From: Oscillospiraceae bacterium UBA4632
GTDB taxonomy: Bacteria > Bacillota > Clostridia > Oscillospirales > Oscillospiraceae
Direction: 5' to 3'
Assembly: GCA_002405995.1 (NCBI GenBank)
Contig: DHMW01000012.1
Coordinates: 11,907-21,825 of the forward strand
Length of the DNA: 9,919 nt
Shown here piece by piece: positions 1 through 7,310 of this stretch; the first letter of the stretch is position 1; each line of letters begins with the position of its first letter. Under the pieces are notes generated by a model. It worked only from the letters and a program-made list of their open reading frames with translations, searched no databases and had not been told where the DNA came from. The translations under genes were made by a program, and so were the position numbers.

Positions 1-109
1 CCGCCTCGTGCGCATGAAGGGCGGCAAGACCCTCATCGGCACGTTTGCCGAAGCGAAGATCACCGACAGCAACACCTGGGCACTCTACGGCGAAGCGGCG
101 GAGGAGTAA
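1..109 (+). CDS. miaB: MiaB C-terminus (tRNA-2-methylthio-N6-dimethylallyladenosine synthase), 5'-truncated by window edge
   Basis: Only the last 35 codons are present; the reading frame enters at base 2 and stops with TAA at 107-109. The visible peptide (GTFAEAKIT, then NTWALYGE) matches the end of the TRAM RNA-binding domain that closes MiaB, where a 'LIGxxxxVKIT...T(F/W)SLxGE' pattern is typical. MiaB is a radical-SAM enzyme that methylthiolates i6A37 of tRNA to ms2i6A37. The catalytic domains lie outside the window, so the family call rests on the TRAM tail and on context. The context is strong: Clostridia commonly carry miaB directly upstream of mutS-mutL-miaA, and miaA, which makes the MiaB substrate, lies downstream here. 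Another TRAM-containing methylthiotransferase (RimO or MtaB type) is the main alternative. Confidence 0.8.
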   Translation, partial: RLVRMKGGKTLIGTFAEAKITDSNTWALYGEAAEE

Positions 110-127
110 AATAAAGGGGGCTTTTCG

Positions 128-955
128 ATGAAAGTCGTCATTTTGATGGAAAACAACACGTGCAGGGACGATGTCGCCTGCGCGCACGGCCTGTCGATGT
201 ATATCGAGACGGACAAGCACAAGATCCTCTTTGACATGGGCCCCGACGCGCAGTTCATCGACAACGCGAAGGCGCTCGGCGTCGATCTGACGCAGGTCGA
301 TATCGCCTTTTTGTCCCACGCGCACAACGACCACTGCGGCGGGCTGGAAGCATTTCTGAAGCTCAACGATCACGCCAAGGTCTATATGCAGAAGGCCGTC
401 TGGGGGCAGTATTACGTCGTCACGCCGGAAAAGTGCGCCTATATCGGCATGGACGCGGCGCTCAAAAATTACGAGGACCGCTTTGTCCTCTGCTGCGGCG
501 TGCAGAAGCTCGACGAAGAGCTGACGGTCTTCTCCGCCGTTCCGGGCCGCGAGCTGTGGAGCGGCGCGAACGACACGCTGCGCGAGAAGGCCGGCGATGA
601 CTATCCGCGCGACACGTTCCGCCACGAGCAGGATCTGCTGGTCACGGAAAACGGCAGGACGGCGCTGTTCGCGGGCTGCGCGCACTGCGGCATCGTGAAC
701 ATCCTGAAAAGCGCCGAGGAGGTGCTCGGCAGAGCGCCCGACGCGGTGTTTGCGGGCTTCCACCTCTACAACCCCTCGCTCGGCAGGAGCGAGCCGGACG
801 GGCTGGTCGATGCCGTCGGCGAAAGGCTGCGCTGCGACAAGGCCGCGCACTACTTCACGGGCCACTGCACGGGCAAAGAGGCCTATGCGAGATTAAAACG
901 TAAGCTCGGCGGCCGCCTCGGCGAGATGCACGCGGGCGCTGCCTTTACCGTGTAG
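128..955 (+). CDS. MBL-fold metallohydrolase, COG1237 type
   Basis: This 275-residue cytosolic protein has no signal peptide or membrane segment. The metallo-beta-lactamase signature HxHxDH is intact as H64-A-H66-N-D68-H69 (within SHAHNDHCGGL). Further candidate metal ligands are H186 (in FAGCAHCGI), H212 (in GFHL) and H246 (in TGHCTG). The N-terminal layout (MKVVILMENN, then HGLSMYIET, KILFDMGPD and the HxHxDH box) is that of COG1237. Members of this group are often annotated '7,8-dihydropterin-6-yl-methyl-4-(beta-D-ribofuranosyl)aminobenzene 5'-phosphate synthase-like' after an archaeal enzyme, but the bacterial substrate is generally unknown. The start is ATG 128 behind AAGGGGG at 114-120, 18 nt after the miaB stop. 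mutS follows 37 nt downstream, so co-transcription is likely. Fold assignment is secure; the reaction is not known. Confidence 0.88.
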   Translation: MKVVILMENNTCRDDVACAHGLSMYIETDKHKILFDMGPDAQFIDNAKALGVDLTQVDIAFLSHAHNDHCGGLEAFLKLNDHAKVYMQKAVWGQYYVVTPEKCAYIGMDAALKNYEDRFVLCCGVQKLDEELTVFSAVPGRELWSGANDTLREKAGDDYPRDTFRHEQDLLVTENGRTALFAGCAHCGIVNILKSAEEVLGRAPDAVFAGFHLYNPSLGRSEPDGLVDAVGERLRCDKAAHYFTGHCTGKEAYARLKRKLGGRLGEMHAGAAFTV

Positions 956-992
956 AGCGAGACTTTAGAGAGAACGAAAGCGAGGACGGATC

Positions 993-3584
993 ATGGCCGA
1001 GATCACGCCGATGATGAAGCAATACCTTGAAATCAAGGAACAGAATAAGGATTCGATCCTCTTTTTCCGCTTGGGCGACTTCTACGAGATGTTCAACGAG
1101 GACGCGCAGCTTGCCTCGCGCGAGCTTGACCTCACGCTCACGACCCGCGACCGCGGCAAGGCGGCGGAGGATCAGACGCCGATGTGCGGCGTTCCCTACC
1201 ATTCGAGCGACGCCTACATCGCCCGCCTCATCGCCAAGGGCTACAAGGTCGCCATCTGCGAGCAGACCGAGGACCCCGCGCTTGCCAAGGGACTCGTCAA
1301 GCGCGACATCATCCGCGTTGTCACACCCGGAACGGTCATCGACAGTGCGTGCCTCGATGACCGGCGCGGCAACTTTCTCTGCGGCGTTTTTCTGGACGAA
1401 CAGAACGCCGGCGCGGCGTTCTGCGACATGACGACCGGCCACACGCACGTCACCGCCTTTTCGGGCGGCGACCGCGCAGAGCATCTCTGCAATGAGCTGG
1501 CGCGGTTTTCACCCGCCGAGGCGGTGCTGAGTGCGGGCGCATATGAAAATGCAGAGCTTACCGCGCTCCTGCGAGACAGGCTCTCCTGCGCCGTTGAGCG
1601 CGGGGAAAGCCGCTTTGAGCTCAGGGCGGCGGAGGGCGCCATCCGGGCGCAGTACGGCGAGAAGGCGTTTGCAAATCTGCCGCGCAGCAACCCCGCGGCG
1701 GCGCTGGCGCTGGGCGCGCTGCTCTCGTATCTGCACGAGACGCAGAAGACCGACCTTTCCTACATCAAGGATTTAGAGTACTACGAGCAGGGCCGCTTCA
1801 TGGAGCTGGACCTCTCCGCGCGGCGCAATCTGGAGCTGACCGAGACCATCCGCACCAAGGAAAAGCGCGGGAGCCTGCTCTGGGTGCTGGACAGGACGAA
1901 GACCGCCATGGGCGCGCGGAATCTGCGCGCGTGGCTGACGCGCCCGCTGCGCGACGTCGCGGCCATCGAGCGCCGTCTCGGCGCGGTCGAGGCGCTGACG
2001 AAGAACACCGTCGCGCGCGAGGAGCTGATTCTGGCGCTCTCCGGCATCAGCGATATGGAGCGCCTCATCGGCCGCATCGCCTACGGCACGGCGGGCGGGC
2101 GCGACTTTGCCTCGCTGCGCAATTCGATCGAGCGGGTCGCCGAGGTCAAAGCGCAGCTTGCCGCATTTCCCGCGGGCAGGCTGCACGAGCTGGACGGCGC
2201 GCTGGACATGCTTTCCGACGTGGCGCAGAGCATCCGCGACACGCTCATCGACGAGCCGCCGTTCTCCGTGCGCGAGGGCGGCTTCATCCGCAAGGGCTAC
2301 AATGCCGAGGTCGATCGCCTGCACGATATCCTGTCCGGCGGCAAGGGGCTGCTTGCCGGCATCGAGGCGCGCGAGAAGGAAAAGACCGGCATCCGCACGC
2401 TGAAGATCGGCTACAACAAGGTATTCGGCTACTATATCGAGGTCTCAAACTCGTTTAAGGACCTTGTCCCCGATACGTACATCCGCAAGCAGACGCTTGT
2501 CAACGGCGAGCGCTACATCACCGAGGAGCTCAAAAACCTCGAGCAGGAGATCCTGACGGCGGGAGACCGCGTCAAGGCGCTTGAATTTGAGCTGTTCACC
2601 GCCCTGCGCGACAGCGTCACCGCCGAGAGCGTGCGCATCCAGCGCACGGCGGGCGCGGTCGCGGAGCTGGACACGCTCTGCTCGCTCGCCTCCGTCGCGG
2701 TGAACAACGGCTACTGCCGGCCCAGCGTGGATTCGGGCGGCGTCATCGAGATCCACGATGGCCGCCACCCAGTCGTCGAGCGGGTGCTCAAGGATGCGCT
2801 CTTCGTCCCCAACGACACCTACATGGGCGAGCGCGAGGATCGCGCCGCCATCATCACCGGCCCCAACATGGCAGGCAAATCCACCTACATGCGCCAGGTC
2901 GCGCTCATCACGCTCATGGCGCAGATCGGCTCGTTCGTGCCCGCGAAAAGCGCGCGCATCGGCGTGGTGGACCGTATCTTCACGCGCATCGGCGCGAGCG
3001 ACGATCTCGCCGGCGGACAATCGACCTTCATGGTCGAGATGACCGAGGTGAGCGAGATCCTCCATCAGGCAACGCCGCGCTCGCTGCTGATCCTGGACGA
3101 GATCGGCCGCGGCACCTCAACGTTCGACGGCATGAGCATTGCCCGCGCGGTGCTCGAATTCTGCGCCGACCCGAAAAAGCTTGGCGCCAAGACGCTGTTC
3201 GCCACGCACTACCACGAGCTCACGGAGCTTGAGGGCGTGCTCCCCGGCGTGAAAAACTACAGCATTTCCATCAAAAAGCGCGGCGATGAGCTCATCTTCC
3301 TGCGCAAGATCGTCCCCGGCGGGGCTGACCGCAGCTACGGCATCGAGGTCGCAAAATTAGCGGGGCTGCCGCACGAGGTCGTGCGGCGCGCGAACGCCAT
3401 CTTAAAGGAGCTCGAGCAGGGCGGCGCGTATCAGCCCAGGCCCCGCGAGGAGGCGGAGCAGGTCAGCCTCGACTCGATCGGCGAGGCCGAGGTGCTTGCC
3501 GCCCTTCGCCGCGCCCAGCCGGACACAATGTCCCCCATCGAGGCGATGCAGCTTCTGTATGAGCTGAAGCGCAGGCTTTCGTAA
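993..3584 (+). CDS. mutS: DNA mismatch repair protein MutS
   Basis: At 863 residues this is full length for bacterial MutS. MutS recognises mismatches and small loops as a dimer and recruits MutL on ATP binding. The mismatch-reading Phe-x-Glu motif is present as F30-Y31-E32 in GDFYEMF. The core/lever region holds GARNLRAWLTRPL and the clamp region GYYIEVSNSF and YIRKQTLVNGERYITEEL (from Y496). The ATPase has Walker A GPNMAGKST (G623-K629-S630), the ABC-type signature GASDDLAGGQSTFMVEM (from G667), Walker B LLILDEIGRG (D702, E703) and the switch histidine region THYHEL (T738-H741). A C-terminal dimerisation helix (SPIEAMQLLYELK) ends the protein. QVSLDSI at 823-829 sits where a sliding-clamp-binding motif is expected but is a weak match. 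ATG 993 follows CGAGGA (981-986) with 6 nt spacing. No broken motif is visible, so it should be active. Confidence 0.98.
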   Translation: MAEITPMMKQYLEIKEQNKDSILFFRLGDFYEMFNEDAQLASRELDLTLTTRDRGKAAEDQTPMCGVPYHSSDAYIARLIAKGYKVAICEQTEDPALAKGLVKRDIIRVVTPGTVIDSACLDDRRGNFLCGVFLDEQNAGAAFCDMTTGHTHVTAFSGGDRAEHLCNELARFSPAEAVLSAGAYENAELTALLRDRLSCAVERGESRFELRAAEGAIRAQYGEKAFANLPRSNPAAALALGALLSYLHETQKTDLSYIKDLEYYEQGRFMELDLSARRNLELTETIRTKEKRGSLLWVLDRTKTAMGARNLRAWLTRPLRDVAAIERRLGAVEALTKNTVAREELILALSGISDMERLIGRIAYGTAGGRDFASLRNSIERVAEVKAQLAAFPAGRLHELDGALDMLSDVAQSIRDTLIDEPPFSVREGGFIRKGYNAEVDRLHDILSGGKGLLAGIEAREKEKTGIRTLKIGYNKVFGYYIEVSNSFKDLVPDTYIRKQTLVNGERYITEELKNLEQEILTAGDRVKALEFELFTALRDSVTAESVRIQRTAGAVAELDTLCSLASVAVNNGYCRPSVDSGGVIEIHDGRHPVVERVLKDALFVPNDTYMGEREDRAAIITGPNMAGKSTYMRQVALITLMAQIGSFVPAKSARIGVVDRIFTRIGASDDLAGGQSTFMVEMTEVSEILHQATPRSLLILDEIGRGTSTFDGMSIARAVLEFCADPKKLGAKTLFATHYHELTELEGVLPGVKNYSISIKKRGDELIFLRKIVPGGADRSYGIEVAKLAGLPHEVVRRANAILKELEQGGAYQPRPREEAEQVSLDSIGEAEVLAALRRAQPDTMSPIEAMQLLYELKRRLS

Positions 3585-3605
3585 TTTTCAAAAAGAGGTC
3601 ACTTC

Positions 3606-4319
3606 ATGGCAAAAAAGAAAGCCGCCTCCGGCGGCATGAACCGCACCGAGCGCATCGCGGGCACGGTCTTTTTCCTCGTTTATCTGTTGGTGCTGCCGGT
3701 GCTGGCGGGGCGCATCTTCGATCTGCTGGAGGTGCTGCTCGATGCGTCCATCGGCGCGTCGCTGCGCAACGTGCTCTATTACTACACGCTCTTCGCTGTC
3801 ACGGTGCTGCTGTTCCACGCATACCTCGCGCACACGTCCTCGCGCTTTCTTGATAATATGAATCGCGCACTGTCCACCCTCCTTCTGGGGCTTCTTGTGT
3901 TCTATGGCGCGAACGAGCTTTTGTACCGCGTGTGCAGCGTGCTGCTGGGCAGCCGCACGAACCTGAACGACATGACCATCGCCGCGCAGATCGCGCAGGC
4001 GCCGCGCATGACGGCGCTGATCGTCGTGTTCCTCGCCCCCTTTGTGGAGGAGGTGCTCTTCCGCGGTCTTGTGTTCGGGTGCCTCAGGGAAAAGAGCAGA
4101 ATATTTGCCTACATCCTCTCCTGCGCGCTGTTCGCGTTCCTGCATGTGTGGACGGCGGCGGTCTCCAACTGGGACTTGGGCTATCTCATTCTGATGCTGC
4201 AATACCTTGTGCCCGGTCTTGTGTTTGCCTGGGCGTATGAGCATTCGGGCACGCTGTGGACGTCGATTTTGCTCCACGCGGCCGTCAACGCCCTGTCCCT
4301 GTTTGCCATCGTTTCCTAA
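3606..4319 (+). CDS. CPBP (Abi/CAAX-protease-like) family intramembrane metalloprotease
   Basis: This 237-residue polytopic membrane protein has hydrophobic segments at roughly 17-35, 56-75, 88-107, 136-160, 167-185, 193-211 and 218-236. The three family motifs are intact: EExxxR as E148-E149-V-L-F-R153, FxxxH as F176-AFL-H180, and HxxxN as H224-AAV-N228. These residues build the intramembrane metal/glutamate site in relatives of Rce1. Known family roles include prenyl-protein processing, bacteriocin self-immunity and regulated intramembrane proteolysis, and the sequence does not say which applies. The N-terminus is a short basic stretch (AKKKAASGG), not a cleavable signal. ATG 3606 follows AGAGG (3594-3598) and lies 21 nt after mutS. 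The mutL SD overlaps this gene's stop codon, so it appears built into the mutS-mutL transcript. Family confidence is high; function is unknown. Confidence 0.92.
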   Translation: MAKKKAASGGMNRTERIAGTVFFLVYLLVLPVLAGRIFDLLEVLLDASIGASLRNVLYYYTLFAVTVLLFHAYLAHTSSRFLDNMNRALSTLLLGLLVFYGANELLYRVCSVLLGSRTNLNDMTIAAQIAQAPRMTALIVVFLAPFVEEVLFRGLVFGCLREKSRIFAYILSCALFAFLHVWTAAVSNWDLGYLILMLQYLVPGLVFAWAYEHSGTLWTSILLHAAVNALSLFAIVS

Positions 4320-4325
4320 GGAGGA
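4317..4325 (+). promoter_or_regulatory. mutL Shine-Dalgarno overlapping the upstream stop codon
   Basis: The sequence TAAGGAGGA combines the TAA stop of the CPBP gene (4317-4319) with a perfect AAGGAGG SD. It is 7 nt upstream of the mutL ATG at 4332 and fixes that start. A ribosome terminating on the CPBP gene is placed directly on the mutL SD, which favours coupled re-initiation. Confidence 0.85.
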
Positions 4326-4331
4326 AAGACC

Positions 4332-6314
4332 ATGCCTCATATTCAGCAATTATCGCCGCACGTCGCCGACCTCATCGCCGCCGGCGAGGTGGTCGAGCGT
4401 CCCGCGAGCGTCGTCAAGGAGCTGCTGGAAAACGCCATCGACGCCGGCGCGCAGAGCGTGACGGTGGAGATAAAAAACGGCGGCATGACCTATCTTCGCG
4501 TCAGCGACGACGGCTGCGGCATCGCGCCGAGCGAGCTGCCGACGGCCTTTCTGCGCCACGCGACGAGCAAGCTGCGCACGGCGGAGGATCTTGCCGCCAT
4601 CGGCACGCTGGGCTTTCGCGGCGAGGCGCTCGCGGCGATCTCCGCGGTCTCGCGGCTCGACATTTTCTCGCGCGAGCGCGGCGCGCCCGGCGGCGCGAAG
4701 CTCCGCCTGGAGGGCGGCGTCCCCGGCGCGGTCGAGGATGCGGGCTGCCCCGAGGGCACGAGCGTCATCGTGCGCGACCTGTTCTACAACACGCCCGCGC
4801 GGCTCAAATTCATGCGCCGCGACAGCGCGGAGGCGACCGCCATCACAGGGCTTGTCGCGCATCTGGCGCTCTCGCATCCCGAGATATCCTTCAAGCTCAT
4901 CCGCGACGGCGCGCAGGTGCTGCTCACCCCCGGCGACGGCACGCTGCGCTCAGCGGTCTACGCCGCCCTCGGGCGCGAGTTCGCGCTCTCGCTCGTGGAG
5001 GTCAGAGGTGCGGACGGCGCGCTGCGCGTCACGGGCTTTGTCTCCTCGCCCCTTGCCTCGCGCGGCACGCGCGCCATGCAGACGTTTTTCGTCAACGGGC
5101 GGCTCGTCAAGTCGCAGCTGCTCACCGCCGCACTCGAGGAGGCCTACTCCAACCGCATGATGAAGGGCAAGTTCCCCGGCTGCGTGCTGCTCGTCGAGCT
5201 GCCGCGCGACATGGTGGACGTGAACGTCCATCCCGCCAAGACCATCGTGAAGTTCGTGGGCGAAAAGCAGATCTTCGATCTTGTGCGCCACGCCGTCGGC
5301 GGCGCGCTCGACGGGTGCGGGGCGCCCGAAGAGCAGCCGGCAGGATCTGCCGCGCAGGCGCAGAGCCCGCGCAGCGATTTCTTTGCCAGCATGACCGCCG
5401 CGCAGTACCGCGAGCGCGCGCAGGCGGAGACGAAGCGCCCTGCTCCCGTGCAGTCCGAACCAGCCCGCGCGCCGCAGCCGTGGCGCACAAAGATCCCCGC
5501 TCTCGATACCTCGTCCGGCGCGCGCGCCGTGCTCTCTGACTTTATGCGCCGCGCGCCGGAGCGCGCGGACGCCCCCGCGCAGGCTGAGTGCGAAGCCGCC
5601 GCGCCCGTTACACTGCCTATGCCCGAGGAGGCCGCCCGCCCCGCCGTGACCGGGCCCGGGCCGGAAGCGCCCGCTGTCCCCGCGTCCGTTCCCGCGAAGG
5701 AGGAAACGCCCGAGATCGAGCAGACGACGTTCGTGCCCCCGTCCGCCGCGCCGTGGCGCATCGCGGGCGAGGTGCTCGACACCTACATCGTCTGCGAGGA
5801 CGAAGACAAAAACGTCTGGCTCATCGACAAGCATGCCGCGCACGAGCGCGTGAACTTCGACCGCATGAAGGCCAATCAGGAGCCGCTGATGAGCCAGGCC
5901 CTGCTCGCGCCGCTCGTGGCGGACTTTGCCGCCGAGGAATACAGCGCGCTCGCGGCGAATTTAGACCTTCTGCGCGAGTTTGGCTTTGAGTGCGAGGAAT
6001 TCGGCGGCGGGAGCCTCATCCTGCGCGCCATCCCCGCCGACCTTGACAGCGGCGACGCCATCCCCGCGCTCGAAGAGCTTGCGGGCAGGCTCGTCACCGC
6101 GCACACCGCCGACCCCGCCGCCGCGCGCGACGCGCTGCTGCACACCATGGCGTGCAAGGCGGCCATCAAGGGCGGCTGGAAGAGCGATCTATCCGAGCTG
6201 CGCGTGCTCGTGGACAAGGTGCAGAGCGGCGAGGTGCAGTTCTGCCCGCACGGCCGTCCCGTGAAGGCGAAGCTCACGAAGTACGAGCTGGAAAAAATGT
6301 TCGGGCGCGCGTAA
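4332..6314 (+). CDS. mutL: DNA mismatch repair protein MutL (endonuclease type)
   Basis: This is a 660-residue MutL. The N-terminal GHKL ATPase has motif I KELLENAIDAG (E30 and N34, equivalent to E. coli E29 and N33), motif II DDGCGI (59-64), RHATSK (75-80) and motif III GFRGEAL (94-100). A long Ala/Pro-rich linker spans roughly 325-473. The C-terminal domain carries the metal-site elements of nicking MutLs: D499-K-H501-A-A-H-E505-R-V-N-F-D510, which aligns with DQHA(X)2E(X)4E but has Asp for the last Glu; ACKAAIKGG; and C638-P-H640-GRP. QALLAP (522-527) aligns with the B. subtilis clamp-binding QEMIVP. Organisms with such MutLs lack MutH and use MutL to nick the new strand. MutS is encoded two genes upstream. 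ATG 4332 has a perfect SD. The inserted CPBP gene separates the usually adjacent mutS-mutL pair. Confidence 0.97.
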   Translation: MPHIQQLSPHVADLIAAGEVVERPASVVKELLENAIDAGAQSVTVEIKNGGMTYLRVSDDGCGIAPSELPTAFLRHATSKLRTAEDLAAIGTLGFRGEALAAISAVSRLDIFSRERGAPGGAKLRLEGGVPGAVEDAGCPEGTSVIVRDLFYNTPARLKFMRRDSAEATAITGLVAHLALSHPEISFKLIRDGAQVLLTPGDGTLRSAVYAALGREFALSLVEVRGADGALRVTGFVSSPLASRGTRAMQTFFVNGRLVKSQLLTAALEEAYSNRMMKGKFPGCVLLVELPRDMVDVNVHPAKTIVKFVGEKQIFDLVRHAVGGALDGCGAPEEQPAGSAAQAQSPRSDFFASMTAAQYRERAQAETKRPAPVQSEPARAPQPWRTKIPALDTSSGARAVLSDFMRRAPERADAPAQAECEAAAPVTLPMPEEAARPAVTGPGPEAPAVPASVPAKEETPEIEQTTFVPPSAAPWRIAGEVLDTYIVCEDEDKNVWLIDKHAAHERVNFDRMKANQEPLMSQALLAPLVADFAAEEYSALAANLDLLREFGFECEEFGGGSLILRAIPADLDSGDAIPALEELAGRLVTAHTADPAAARDALLHTMACKAAIKGGWKSDLSELRVLVDKVQSGEVQFCPHGRPVKAKLTKYELEKMFGRA

Positions 6315-6321
6315 GGGGAGG
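6312..6321 (+). promoter_or_regulatory. miaA Shine-Dalgarno abutting the mutL stop
   Basis: TAAGGGGAGG joins the mutL stop (TAA 6312-6314) to a GGGGAGG SD (6315-6321), 6 nt from the miaA ATG at 6328. This is the same stop-plus-SD arrangement as at the start of mutL and supports translational coupling of mutL and miaA. Confidence 0.8.
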
Positions 6322-6327
6322 ACGGCT

Positions 6328-7272
6328 ATGAAGCTTGTATGCGTCGTCGGCCCGACGGGCTGCGGCAAAACGCGGCTCGGCGTCGAGCTTGCAAAGCAGC
6401 TCGGCGGCGAGGTCGTCTCCTGCGATTCGATGCAGCTCTACCGCGGCATGGTCATCGGCACCGCCGCGCCGACGGCGGAGGAGATGCAGGGCGTTCCCCA
6501 CCACATGGTCGGCGTTGCCGACCCGCGGGAAAACTACTCCGTCGCCCGCTACGCAGAGGACGCGGCGCAATGCGTCGATGATATCCTCGCGCGCGGCAGG
6601 CAGCCCATCGTCGTCGGCGGCACGGGGCTGTACTTAAATGCCCTGCTCGCCGGCCACGGCTTCGCCGGCGGCGACAAGGACGGCAGATGCCGCGCGGAGC
6701 TGGAGTCCCGCTGGGACAAGGCCGGCGGCGAGGCGATGTTCGCCGAGCTCCGATGCATCGACCCCGAGACCGCCGAAAATCTCCACTTGAACGACAAAAA
6801 GCGCATCCTCCGCGCGCTCGAGGTCTATTACGAGACCGGCAAGACCATGGCGCAGCACAACGCGGAGACGAAATTGATCCCCCCGCGCTACGATTCCGTG
6901 CGCATCGGCCTTGCCTATGCCGACCGCGAGGATATGAAGCGCGCCATCGACGCGCGCGTTGACAAAATGGCCGAGGCGGGCCTTTTCGACGAGGTGCGCG
7001 CGCTGCTCGCCTCCGGCGTTCCCCGCGATGTGACGGCGATGCAGGCGATCGGCTACAAGGAAGCGCTCTCCTGCCTGGACGGCGCGTCCACGCGCGCGGA
7101 GGCCATCGCCGAGATCAAGCTCCGCTCGCGCCAGTACGCCAAGCGCCAGCTCACCTGGCTGCGGCGCGACGGCGGCATCCACTGGTATTATTGGAAAAAA
7201 ACGAGGGATTTCCCCGGCTGCCTCTCTTTTTCGACAGAAATCCTCAAGGAGAATGGCGTATCCTGTTCCTGA
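6328..7272 (+). CDS. miaA: tRNA dimethylallyltransferase MiaA
   Basis: This 314-residue enzyme transfers a dimethylallyl group from DMAPP to N6 of A37 in tRNAs reading UNN codons, giving i6A37, the substrate of MiaB encoded at the window start. Motifs: P-loop GPTGCGKT (8-15), DSMQLYRG (33-40), GTAAPTAEE (44-52) with PHHMVG (57-62), GGTGLYLNALL (97-107), NDKKRILRALEV (155-166), IGYKE (241-245) and the C-terminal RQYAKRQLTWLRR (268-280) that contacts tRNA. Length is normal. ATG 6328 has the stop-abutting SD GGGGAGG. The last 90 or so bases are less GC-rich than the rest, and the final codons (7261-7270) form one arm of an inverted repeat whose other arm holds the hfq ribosome-binding site. Translation of the miaA end may therefore control hfq. 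Confidence 0.97.
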   Translation: MKLVCVVGPTGCGKTRLGVELAKQLGGEVVSCDSMQLYRGMVIGTAAPTAEEMQGVPHHMVGVADPRENYSVARYAEDAAQCVDDILARGRQPIVVGGTGLYLNALLAGHGFAGGDKDGRCRAELESRWDKAGGEAMFAELRCIDPETAENLHLNDKKRILRALEVYYETGKTMAQHNAETKLIPPRYDSVRIGLAYADREDMKRAIDARVDKMAEAGLFDEVRALLASGVPRDVTAMQAIGYKEALSCLDGASTRAEAIAEIKLRSRQYAKRQLTWLRRDGGIHWYYWKKTRDFPGCLSFSTEILKENGVSCS

Positions 7273-7310
7273 AGCGGACGAGCCGTCCGCACAAAAAGAA
7301 AGGAACAGGA
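7261..7310 (+). promoter_or_regulatory. Nested inverted repeat sequestering the hfq ribosome-binding site
   Basis: TCCTGTTCCT (7261-7270) and AGGAACAGGA (7301-7310) are perfect 10-nt reverse complements. Between them GCGGACG (7274-7280) and CGTCCGC (7284-7290) form a perfect 7-bp stem with an AGC triloop, leaving an asymmetric internal loop (3 nt on the left, 10 nt of ACAAAAAGAA on the right). The right outer arm contains both possible hfq SD cores (AGGA at 7301-7304 and 7307-7310; ATG at 7316). The left arm is the last coding sequence of miaA and touches its TGA at 7270-7272. No U-tract follows, so this is not an intrinsic terminator. The inferred role is that a ribosome finishing miaA melts the outer stem and exposes the hfq SD. 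Confidence 0.65.

Noticed and set aside
1025..1038. Short palindrome CCTTGAAATCAAGG near the start of mutS
   Set aside because: Six-base arms in coding sequence with ordinary conserved MutS residues; no promoter hexamers at usable spacing, so chance is the simplest explanation.
4256..5539. Long +strand open frame (427 codons) overlapping the CPBP end and mutL
   Set aside because: Its translation is Arg/Ala/Gly-rich low-complexity with no motif, and it overlaps a fully supported mutL. It is a by-product of GC-rich codons.
4950..5843. Antisense open frame of 297 codons inside mutL
   Set aside because: No SD or recognisable domain; it mirrors the GC-rich third positions and Ala/Pro linker of mutL. 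The same applies to the other antisense frames in mutS, miaA, yggS and the HlyD-like gene.
6959..6987. TTGACA inside miaA as a promoter
   Set aside because: The hexamer is perfect, but no -10-like sequence lies 16-18 nt downstream (CTTTTCG region) and the surroundings are GC-rich.
7195..7201. Run of seven A near the end of miaA as a programmed frameshift site
   Set aside because: The codon phase (GG AAA AAA ACG) does not fit an X XXY YYZ slippery heptamer, and normal-frame MiaA continues for a plausible tail.
7274..7290. GC-rich hairpin after miaA as an intrinsic terminator
   Set aside because: It is followed by an A-rich run, not T, on the + strand, and no T-run follows it on the - strand either. 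It is better explained as the inner part of the hfq leader structure.
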